In this document: positions 18,306 to 24,701 of the stretch, piece after piece | Numbering within the stretch: position 1 is the first letter of the stretch | Layout: each line of letters begins with the position of its first letter | Notes under the pieces: model-generated | The model's input: only the letters and a program-made list of their open reading frames with translations | Told to the model about the DNA's origin: nothing | The model's database searches: none | Assembly: GCF_030413635.1 (NCBI RefSeq) | Contig: NZ_CP129235.1 | Location: 3,100,001 to 3,164,000, forward strand | Length of the DNA stretch: 64,000 bases | From: Planococcus shenhongbingii | GTDB taxonomy: Bacteria; Bacillota; Bacilli; Bacillales_A; Planococcaceae | Reading direction: 5' to 3' | Made by a program: the position numbers and the translations under genes

Positions 18306-19073
18306 TTATAAAAATAAATTCCACCATTTTCCTTTTTGAATCTTCAAAGGTTCCAGGATGGTCATCGGCTTGTCGTGGATGATGCATTCGTTATTGGCAA
18401 GCAGGATTTCAATCAGTTCGTGGTGCTTCTTTTTCTCCAGTGTGGCGAGCCCTTCTTTAAACAAAAACGGTCTTTTCGACATGTTGTGAACGTCCGATCC
18501 GTATACATGGATCAAGTTGGCTTCGATTAGCGAGAAAGCGGTTCGTTGTATGGCTTTGCCAAAACCGCCGACAAGGGAACCTGCAGTCACTTGAGCCAAT
18601 GCCCCATGGACCAATAACTGTTCCAGCCGTTCTGGCTTTTCAATGATTCCTTGGTTGCGCTCGACGTGGGCAATGATTGGCACGTAATTGTCGGCGATGA
18701 GCTGCTGAATGATCTGTACGGTATAGGCCGGGACACCCGATGACGGCAGTTCGAGCAATACGTAGCGGGAATCAGCGAGCGTTAACGCTTTTCCTTGAGC
18801 TAGCCGTTCCGGCAGCTTATCGGATAACCGGCATTCGTTGCCGCTGTAGATTTCAATCGGGAGGTTCTGTTCGGTTATATAGTCTTTGGTAATGGCCAGC
18901 TGCTTTTTGATTTCGTTTATGTCAGTGGGATAGCTCGGATGGTGGGCATGCGGTGTCGCGATGATGCCTGTCAGCCCTTCTTCCAAGGCTTTATCCAGCA
19001 GCTGTTTGGTTTCTTCCATCGTTTCTGCCCCGTCGTCAATGCCTGCCAGGATATGTGAGTGAGTGTCGATCAT
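18306..19073 (-). CDS. CpsB/CapC-type PHP-domain protein-tyrosine phosphatase
   Basis: The PHP metal motif DTHSHILAGIDDG is at the N-terminus (His5, His7). ATPHAHH near 40, IAHVERN near 139 and GSDVHNM near 193 supply the other metal ligands. The family dephosphorylates the tyrosine cluster of the partner BY-kinase and so tunes polymer length and export. The 255 residues are normal. AAGGAGGAAG precedes ATG at 19073. It is separated from the kinase gene by 265 bases that contain a dispersed structured repeat (19171-19270), an unusually long gap for this conserved operon. Confidence 0.93.
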   Translation of the reverse strand: MIDTHSHILAGIDDGAETMEETKQLLDKALEEGLTGIIATPHAHHPSYPTDINEIKKQLAITKDYITEQNLPIEIYSGNECRLSDKLPERLAQGKALTLADSRYVLLELPSSGVPAYTVQIIQQLIADNYVPIIAHVERNQGIIEKPERLEQLLVHGALAQVTAGSLVGGFGKAIQRTAFSLIEANLIHVYGSDVHNMSKRPFLFKEGLATLEKKKHHELIEILLANNECIIHDKPMTILEPLKIQKGKWWNLFL

Positions 19074-19170
19074 GCTTCTTCCTCCTTGCTATCGAGATTT
19101 TACTTTTCTTCATATCTAAGTATGCAAACACCAAAAACCATCTCATTTTTCTTCTCTTTTCCAAAAAGTT

Positions 19171-19270
19171 CCTCTAGCGCAGACGCGTCCACGGGCTAGG
19201 CGGAGCTATAAGACGAGTGTACTTCTCGGCTTATAGTGTGAGCCATGCCCAAAGCGGCCGAAGCGGCATA
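19171..19270 (+). repeat. Dispersed structured intergenic repeat, copy A (inside the capsule operon)
   Basis: A segment of about 95 bases recurs at 27942-28038 (reverse orientation) and 38276-38440. Its centre is a hairpin: CTATAAG 19206-19212 with CTTATAG 19230-19236, continued by CGAG 19214-19217 with CTCG 19225-19228 around a seven-base loop. GGGC 19193-19196 can pair with GCCC 19247-19250. The stem shows compensatory changes between copies. This copy lies between the kinase and phosphatase genes and would be transcribed with them, as the reverse complement. Confidence 0.85.
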
Positions 19271-19322
19271 TAAATGGATGACTGTTCAGTACATCTTATA
19301 GATAATTTCCCAAGAAAAAAGC

Positions 19323-19340
19323 AAAAAGGAAAACCTTTTT
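19323..19340 (-). terminator. Weak AT-rich hairpin at the end of the kinase gene
   Basis: AAAAAGG 19323-19329 pairs with CCTTTTT 19334-19340 and is followed on the minus strand by GC and six T's. It overlaps the kinase stop codon. The stem is short and AT-rich, so it may only partly end transcription before the phosphatase gene. Confidence 0.45.
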
Positions 19341-20070
19341 ACTTTTCTGAGCCGTAGTATTGGTAGTAGTAGCTGTCTTTTGGCGGAACGAAGTTGTTCA
19401 ATACTGCGCCGATGATCCGGCTATTGGAAGAAGCGATCGCTTCTTTCGCTTTCGCTGCCTGTTCTTTTTCTGTCTTTCCTGAGTTGACGACCAGAATCGT
19501 GCCTTCGCATTTATTGGCAAGAATTTGGCCGTCGGCTACAGATAGGACCGGAGGAGCGTCAAAGATGACCAAGTCATACATGCTTTTCAGCTGTTCCATC
19601 ATATTGGTCATCTGCTGGGAACCCAGCAGTTCTGCCGGGTTTGGCGGAATCGGCCCGCATGTTAACAGGTCGAGCCGCTCCACTTCCGTGGGACGGGCAG
19701 CGTCTTCAATTTTCGCCTGGCGAGTCAAGACGTTAGATAAGCCGATGATGTTGTCCATATGGAAAGTATGGTGCGTTGTCGGTTTGCGCATATCGCCATC
19801 TATCAATAAGACTTTCTTTCCTTCTTGTGCAAAAACGACTGCCAAGTTCGCTGCTGCGGTGGACTTGCCTTCTTCAGGCGCTGCTGAAGTCACGACGATT
19901 GAACGGATGTCTGCGTCCGGTGACGAGAAGTTGATATTGGTCCGGAGCGTCCGGAACTGCTCCACGACAAACGACCGCGGATGGGTATGGGCCACCAGTT
20001 TCCTGGCGGTTTGCTGCAGTCTTTTTCTTTTTTCTTGTTTTCTATTCTTTAGTTTTGCGAACATGCTCAT
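19339..20070 (-). CDS. Bacterial tyrosine kinase (CpsD/CapB/YwqD type)
   Basis: This cytoplasmic BY-kinase works with the membrane activator encoded just upstream and controls polysaccharide assembly by autophosphorylation. The Walker A motif AAPEEGKST is at 63-71 (Lys69), Walker A' VLLIDGDMRKP at 87-97, and Walker B LVIFDAPP near 171. The C-terminal tyrosine cluster YYYQYYG is at about 234-240. Length 243. ATG at 20070 overlaps the activator stop (ATGA). A second ATG at 20064 is better placed relative to AAAGGCGGG and may be the real start. The kinase lacks its own membrane segment, as in Firmicutes. Confidence 0.95.
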   Translation of the reverse strand: MSMFAKLKNRKQEKRKRLQQTARKLVAHTHPRSFVVEQFRTLRTNINFSSPDADIRSIVVTSAAPEEGKSTAAANLAVVFAQEGKKVLLIDGDMRKPTTHHTFHMDNIIGLSNVLTRQAKIEDAARPTEVERLDLLTCGPIPPNPAELLGSQQMTNMMEQLKSMYDLVIFDAPPVLSVADGQILANKCEGTILVVNSGKTEKEQAAKAKEAIASSNSRIIGAVLNNFVPPKDSYYYQYYGSEK

Positions 20071-20795
20071 CCCGCCTTTCTTTCCGATGGAGTGCCTGAA
20101 CTGTTTTGAAGCGGTGTTTCTTCTTTAATAGGAGAAATAACGCCTAATAGTGGCACACCGAGTACGTCTTCAATGTCCTGCTCGTTTTTCAGGCTCGTGT
20201 CCAAGTATTCAAGCAGGAAGGCAATTCCAACTCCAAGCATTAAACCGACTACAGCAGCGATTGCCATATTCAACATCGGGTTTGGCGCAACCGGTGACGG
20301 ATTTTCCTTTAATACAGCCGGAGACAGAATTGATACGTTGTCGACTTTCATCAATTCCTGGATTTCTTCCTGGAACACGGCCGCTGTCGTATTGGCGATA
20401 TCAACGGCAATGGCAGGATCCGGATCCTGCACGGAAATATTGACGACTTGGGAATTTTCCGCGTTGTTGACGGTAATTTTCTGGTTAAGAGCTTCTACAG
20501 AGAGACCTAAGTCAAGCTGCTGCGACACTTGGTCGAGGATAGCCGGGCTTTTAATGATGACGCTGTATGTATTGATCAGCTGAAGATCGGTTTGGATGTT
20601 TTGGTTCAGCAATTGGGAAGCGTCCGTTTTTTCCTGGTTTACGAGAATCTGTGTGTTTGTCTGGTAAATGGGTGTCAGGAAATTGTAGCTAATGACGCCT
20701 GCAATCAGAACTGCCAAGACCGTTAACGCGATGATTAAGGCCAACCTCTTTTTTAATGTGGCAAATAATTCTTGTAACGAGATGGTTTCTTCCAT
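20067..20795 (-). CDS. Wzz/CapA/YwqC-type chain-length determinant and kinase activator
   Basis: The 242-residue membrane protein has a Wzz domain. It starts MEETISLQELFATLKKR, then has one membrane helix at about 20-42 and an extracellular coiled region. Near the C-terminus a Pro-containing second helix (PVAPNPMLN, then AAVVGLMLGVG) leads into a cytoplasmic tail that activates the kinase. I use ATG at 20795, with AAAGGAG eleven bases upstream, and not the longer frame from 20843. It is the first gene of the capsule operon. The tail end overlaps the kinase start by four bases. Confidence 0.93.
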   Translation of the reverse strand: MEETISLQELFATLKKRLALIIALTVLAVLIAGVISYNFLTPIYQTNTQILVNQEKTDASQLLNQNIQTDLQLINTYSVIIKSPAILDQVSQQLDLGLSVEALNQKITVNNAENSQVVNISVQDPDPAIAVDIANTTAAVFQEEIQELMKVDNVSILSPAVLKENPSPVAPNPMLNMAIAAVVGLMLGVGIAFLLEYLDTSLKNEQDIEDVLGVPLLGVISPIKEETPLQNSSGTPSERKAG

Positions 20796-21169
20796 TTGAT
20801 GAGTGGCTCCTTTGTCAGTAAAATGCTTTTTATAGTATAGCATGAAGTAATTAGGGAATAGAGGTTTTTATTGGAAAAAGTTTTTGGGTAATATTACATA
20901 TATTTTTTGAAAATTCATTTGACTTTTGGGAATTCCTATGATGAAAGATAATGAGGGTGGTCTTATAGTTCGAACTTTGAATATATTTTACAAAATATTA
21001 CTAAAAGACATTCTTTTTGCTCTATTTTTATGGTATTGTTTTAATGTATTGAAAAAAGAGGTTCAGCACTTATCTTTTGTAATAATTTTATTAAGCTTAA
21101 AAAGAAGTACTTCTCATGTTAAAGATATGATAATGTAAAAAGAAGGATTTTATTCAGGAGGAATGTAAT
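20796..21169. promoter_or_regulatory. Divergent intergenic region between the capsule operon and a surface-protein gene
   Basis: About 370 AT-rich bases separate the capsule activator gene (minus) from the low-complexity protein gene (plus). Promoters for both must be here, but no good paired -35/-10 set stands out. A -10-like TATACT (minus strand, about 20834-20839) lies shortly before the capsule leader. A short plus-strand open frame (20926-21138) has no ribosome binding site and reads as chance. Confidence 0.5.
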
Positions 21170-22081
21170 GTGAAAAATTATTGGAAACAAATAACAATTG
21201 GATTAACTGTTGTTCTTTTGGCTGTCGCGGGTTACTTGGTTTACGCTTTCGAATTCAAGGAATACGAAAATGCAGATAAAAATGTGGATGAAGTGACCAA
21301 AGAAAAAATCGAAGTTGACTTGCCTGACGATAGCAAGATTGTCGTAGACGGGGAAGGCAATGTAACTGAAGAGAAAGACGAAGAAACGGATGAAGACAAA
21401 GAAGCTGACACTGAAGATGCAGCTGATTCCAATGCAGGTTCATCAAGTGAAGGCTCGTCAAGTTCTTCCAGCAGCAACGGTTCTGCTGCAGCTATAGCAA
21501 CTGCTGCAAACACAAGCCAAACTGCTAGTGCTTCTGCTGGCGGGAATTCTTCCAACGGCACTAACGGCTCGAACGATCACAATGGTTCTGGCAAGAGTTC
21601 AAACGGAACTACTGGATCTAACAATGGCAATAACGGAAACAACGGTTCAAACGGGAATAACGGTTCGAATAATGGCAACAACAATGGTTCAACTAATGGA
21701 TCAAATGGCAATAACGGATCTAACAATGGCACCAAACGTGTGACGGTTTCTCAGATCAAAGCGAAGTACGAGACTTCGTTGACCCGCCTCGAAGATACAG
21801 CAAATGCACGCATCGATGGCTTAGTCAATGTCGCTAAAAAAGAGTACCAAGCAGATGCTTCACCAAACTACGCTAGCTACTATAACAAGTATACGAATGC
21901 AGCAAAAGATCTTGAAAAAAATATGGATGCCGCATTCTACGCAGTGGTTGATGTGATGAAGCGCGATTTGAAAGCGAATGGCCTTGCTGAGTCTCATGTA
22001 AAGTCAGTCGTCAACGAGTATGAAAACACGAAAAAGCAACGCCGCAACGCGTTGGTGAAAAAAGCCGCTGGACTTAAATAA
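21170..22081 (+). CDS. Membrane-anchored surface protein with a Ser/Asn/Gly low-complexity linker
   Basis: GTG at 21170 is preceded by AGGAGG at a spacing of about eight. The 303 residues comprise a cytoplasmic KNYWKQ tail and an uncleaved-looking hydrophobic helix at about 8-26. A very acidic segment follows at 30-85, then a long Ser/Ala and Asn-Gly-Ser repeat region (about 90-185). A charged helical C-terminal domain (about 190-303) carries KYETSLTRLEDTANARID and KAAKDL-like patterns. I recognise no family for the C-terminal domain. The layout suggests a stalk holding a small helical domain outside the membrane. It is divergent from the capsule operon and followed by its own terminator, so it is monocistronic. 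Confidence 0.8.
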   Translation: MKNYWKQITIGLTVVLLAVAGYLVYAFEFKEYENADKNVDEVTKEKIEVDLPDDSKIVVDGEGNVTEEKDEETDEDKEADTEDAADSNAGSSSEGSSSSSSSNGSAAAIATAANTSQTASASAGGNSSNGTNGSNDHNGSGKSSNGTTGSNNGNNGNNGSNGNNGSNNGNNNGSTNGSNGNNGSNNGTKRVTVSQIKAKYETSLTRLEDTANARIDGLVNVAKKEYQADASPNYASYYNKYTNAAKDLEKNMDAAFYAVVDVMKRDLKANGLAESHVKSVVNEYENTKKQRRNALVKKAAGLK

Positions 22082-22093
22082 GAAGAGTTTTAA

Positions 22094-22125
22094 AGACGCT
22101 TCCTTGGTGGAAGCGTCTTTTTTTG
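22094..22125 (+). terminator. Rho-independent terminator
   Basis: AGACGCTTCC 22094-22103 pairs perfectly with GGAAGCGTCT 22109-22118, followed by seven T's. It ends the low-complexity surface-protein gene. The opposing protease gene ends at 22142. Confidence 0.93.
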
Positions 22126-22141
22126 TTTTAATTTATCTTTA

Positions 22142-23086
22142 TTAGCCGAAGCCGTCGTAAGTGTCATAGACTTCTTCCACTTCCCTTTCCGTCATCGGCT
22201 CTGTTGCCCATCCTTTTAGCAGTTCGTTCATTGAATACATGGGAATCGAGAAACCGATGGCGTTGCCGTCGTTCAACAAGAGTGAATTGATGCCGATGAC
22301 TTTACCTGTGACAGCGTCAATGAGCGGGCCGCCGCTGGAACCCGGTGCGATTTGGGCATCGATCTGGTACATGTCTTTGTACAGGAATTCATGATCGAAA
22401 TCTCGGTCGGTGCCAGTCAAATAACCGATTGCAGCGGTATTTTCCAAGCCGGATGGACTGCCGAGCGCAATGACTTCGGTTCCGACGTCACTCGGATTTT
22501 GCTCGATTTGGAGCGGCTTTGCCCCAGCGAAAGCATCAACTTGGATCAACGCGATGTCATAAGTTTCCGAGATGCCGATGACTGTTCCCGGCTTCTCTAC
22601 ACCTTCTACTGTACGGACCATGACGTCGGTATAGCCGATGATCAAATGGGCGCTGGTGACGACTGCGCCGGAATCCGTAAACAAGAAACCGGAGCCGTAT
22701 GCTGAACCGGTCTTGATGGTAAAGACTTTTTGCTGGGTTTCTTTGATAATGTCTTTTATAGCTTTGGTTCCGGGCTGGGCTGATTGTTGGGCATTTTCTG
22801 GTGGATCTGTGGTTTCTGTGACCACTTCTTTTATGGGCGGGTTGGTTTGCGGCTGGGTGGCAGTTGCGTTTTCGACTGCTGCTGAAGGCTGATCGGGTAA
22901 TGGCTGATAGAATATCCGGGCTGAGCCGAATCCTGTGCCGAGCAACAGGATCGCTGCGATGAAGATATTTAAGCGCTGGCGTCTTTTGTATTTTCTAATT
23001 CGGGTGGTGCGGTCCAGTGGCCGGCCGCAGTTGAGGCAATTTTTCGCTGTCAGGTTGTTCATGCATCCGCAATTTGAACAAAACAT
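22142..23086 (-). CDS. Trypsin-like (HtrA-type) membrane serine protease with an N-terminal zinc ribbon
   Basis: The 314-residue protein starts with a cytoplasmic Cys4 ribbon (Cys3, Cys6, Cys17, Cys20) and a basic stretch. One membrane helix at about 38-56 and a Pro/Thr/Gln-rich linker lead to an extracytoplasmic chymotrypsin-fold domain. The triad is recognisable as His in TSAHLI, Asp in YDIALIQ and Ser in PGSSGGPL. No PDZ domain follows. The zinc ribbon could sense or bind something inside the cell, but that is inference. GGGGGAAG precedes ATG at 23086. A second membrane protease of similar fold but different flanking domains is at 36591-37940. Confidence 0.88.
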   Translation of the reverse strand: MFCSNCGCMNNLTAKNCLNCGRPLDRTTRIRKYKRRQRLNIFIAAILLLGTGFGSARIFYQPLPDQPSAAVENATATQPQTNPPIKEVVTETTDPPENAQQSAQPGTKAIKDIIKETQQKVFTIKTGSAYGSGFLFTDSGAVVTSAHLIIGYTDVMVRTVEGVEKPGTVIGISETYDIALIQVDAFAGAKPLQIEQNPSDVGTEVIALGSPSGLENTAAIGYLTGTDRDFDHEFLYKDMYQIDAQIAPGSSGGPLIDAVTGKVIGINSLLLNDGNAIGFSIPMYSMNELLKGWATEPMTEREVEEVYDTYDGFG

Positions 23087-23272
23087 AGCGGCTTCCCCCT
23101 ACTCGATTAGTTATTGTTTATATACCCTTTCGAAAGAAAGCTAGTCGGTTGTGGCTAGCAATTTTTCGTCAATAAATAGAGAAGTTTTTTACTTAGGCTG
23201 ATGGATTTAGTTGATTTTCATTGAATTCTTTTTATCCTGTTATTGGTATACTGTGGCAAAAGGAGTGATGCG

Positions 23273-24202
23273 ATGTTTATGAAAGAACGTGAGGCGCCGG
23301 CTTTGCTGGAGGTGCTGCCCCGGTTGATGCATCGGCTAAAGATGGAACATGAAGATATTGTTTCCGACCACTATAAGGCGAGAGCCGGGTTTGGCGGAGA
23401 GCAGCGGGTTGATGAGTTGTTGCAGCGGATGCGCTGGTTGGAACCCCCTGTCATTATCGCTGATCTGCAGCTGAATGAGCGCTTTTGCCAGATTGATACG
23501 GTGGTGCTGACTCCGCATTTTGCTGTGGCGCTTGAAGTGAAGAATTATTCCGGGACGCTGTCGTTTGATGAACAAAGTTTTCATATGAAGCAAGAAACAC
23601 GTGACGGCAAATTTTTCGGGTACAATTCTCCTGTGACGCAAGCGTGGAATGCGCGAGAAGAGTTGCAGATTTTATTCCATCGGCTTAGTATTCCGTTGCC
23701 TGTTTATACAGCTGTTGTGCTGCCGTACTCGACGACGCTGATTGAAAAGGCGCCGATAGAAGTACCTGTGATTTACGGTTATTCGCTGAACCGGTTCCTC
23801 TCCTCCCTCCCCCGGACCGGGCTGCCGATGCCTCCTCAAGAACTGGCGCGCGCCGGCCAGCTTGTCATTGACCACCATACCCTTTCCCCCCAGATGAATT
23901 ACCAGGATGTGTACCGTTATCAGTTGAAGGATTTGAAAAAAGGCGTGCTGTGCGGCAGCTGCGGAGCGGTTTGTGCGCGGAAAAGTGAGCGCGTGCATAT
24001 TTGTATGAAATGCCACTCAGATGTCTGGGACGGCTATTCCCGGGCATTGGATGATTGGTTCGAGTTTGTGTCGCCTGTGATTTCGAATGCCCAGTGCCGG
24101 GAGTTTCTCGGCTTGAAGGATAAGCATGCGGCTGGGTATGTGCTTCGGAAGATGGGTTTGGCATCACATGGCGATTCTGTCCGGCGGGTTTATATGAGAT
24201 AG
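23273..24202 (+). CDS. NERD-domain protein with a C-terminal zinc ribbon
   Basis: The nuclease-related domain is seen from GFGGEQRVDELL (about 43-54) to QIDTVVLTPHFAVALEVKNYSG. That segment holds the Asp and Glu-x-Lys residues of the PD-(D/E)XK-like core. The C-terminal quarter has CGSCGAVC and ICMKC, a probable four-Cys zinc site. Length 309. ATG at 23273 has GGAG about eight bases upstream; the open frame extends 30 bases further but without a start signal. NERD proteins are thought to process or bind DNA, but no role is established. The gene is single, with a TATACT -10-like element at 23247-23252. Confidence 0.85.
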   Translation: MFMKEREAPALLEVLPRLMHRLKMEHEDIVSDHYKARAGFGGEQRVDELLQRMRWLEPPVIIADLQLNERFCQIDTVVLTPHFAVALEVKNYSGTLSFDEQSFHMKQETRDGKFFGYNSPVTQAWNAREELQILFHRLSIPLPVYTAVVLPYSTTLIEKAPIEVPVIYGYSLNRFLSSLPRTGLPMPPQELARAGQLVIDHHTLSPQMNYQDVYRYQLKDLKKGVLCGSCGAVCARKSERVHICMKCHSDVWDGYSRALDDWFEFVSPVISNAQCREFLGLKDKHAAGYVLRKMGLASHGDSVRRVYMR

Positions 24203-24296
24203 TTTTGTGGAGCCAGTCGTTGGTGCGGCCGGCTTTTTTGTGGAGTTATTATGGGGTGGGTAGTTGAGTTTCTACTATAATATAGGTGTTGTTTTG

Positions 24297-24402
24297 GTGA
24301 GTTGCGACCTTTTGCGGGTGAGTTGCGACGAATCGGGCGTGAGTTGCAACCAATTGCCTTTGAGTTACGACCTTTTGAAGGCGAGTTGCAACCTCCAGTG
24401 GA
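24297..24402 (+). repeat. Five-unit array, 21-bp period (block 1)
   Basis: An 11-base core, GAGTTGCRACC with small changes, begins at 24299, 24320, 24341, 24362 and 24383, exactly 21 bases apart. The ten bases between cores vary. The same core forms block 2 (24503-24609) and the array at 33764-33868. Confidence 0.93.
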
Positions 24403-24439
24403 ATGAGCAGGTATTTAATGAGGGATGCCCTTCTTTTTC

Positions 24440-24461
24440 GCTTTTCGCCGCGGCGAAAAGC
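24440..24461. repeat. Perfect 22-bp palindrome between the two repeat blocks
   Basis: GCTTTTCGCCG at 24440-24450 is followed at once by its exact reverse complement. A near-identical palindrome with the same flanking bases (TTTTTC before, ATG/ATC after) is at 33718-33739 beside the related array, and a shorter one is at 36489-36507 beside a different array. Confidence 0.93.
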
Positions 24462-24502
24462 ATGTCATTGGGGCTTTGGGGTGTTTGTTATGGCTGGTTT
24501 GC

Positions 24503-24609
24503 TTGAGTTGCACCCTTTTCGGGGTGAGTTGCAACGAATCGGTTGCGAGTTACGACCAATGCGGCTTGAGTTGCAACCAATTGCTCGTAAGTTACAACCT
24601 CGCGCATGG
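24503..24609 (+). repeat. Five-unit array, 21-bp period (block 2)
   Basis: Core positions are 24505, 24526, 24547, 24568 and 24589, again exactly 21 apart. The cores read GAGTTGCACCC, GAGTTGCAACG, GAGTTACGACC, GAGTTGCAACC and AAGTTACAACC. Confidence 0.93.
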
Positions 24610-24658
24610 GAAATCCCCTTTTTGGTCGCTGTCCCTTACTATTGCTTTTCCCATACAA

Positions 24659-24688
24659 AGAGAGTGCAGGGTTATTCCTGCACTCTCT
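24659..24688. terminator. Terminator of the first large S8 protease gene
   Basis: AGAGAGTGCAGG 24659-24670 pairs perfectly with CCTGCACTCTCT 24677-24688, thirteen bases beyond the protease stop on the minus strand. Only a short T stretch follows. Confidence 0.8.
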
Positions 24689-24701
24689 TTCACTCCATTA
24701 T

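Larger units (their letters stand above)
24203..24701. other. Intergenic region carrying two 21-bp-period repeat blocks and a palindrome
   Basis: There is no supported gene in these 499 bases. The content is two five-unit repeat blocks (24297-24402 and 24503-24609), a perfect 22-base palindrome between them (24440-24461) and a terminator (24659-24688). Several open frames run through the blocks because a 21-base period keeps every frame in phase, but none has a start signal or a homologous product. Confidence 0.8.

Noticed and set aside
19394..20128. Long plus-strand frame opposite the tyrosine kinase gene
   Set aside because: It lies opposite a conserved kinase with all motifs and is explained by codon bias on the coding strand.
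20926..21138. 70-codon plus-strand frame upstream of the low-complexity surface protein
   Set aside because: There is no ribosome binding site, a random AT-rich composition, and it occupies a needed promoter region.
24297..24609. CRISPR array
   Set aside because: The conserved core is only 11 bases and imperfect, the gaps are ten bases, and no cas genes are near. This is a phased repeat, not repeat-spacer DNA.
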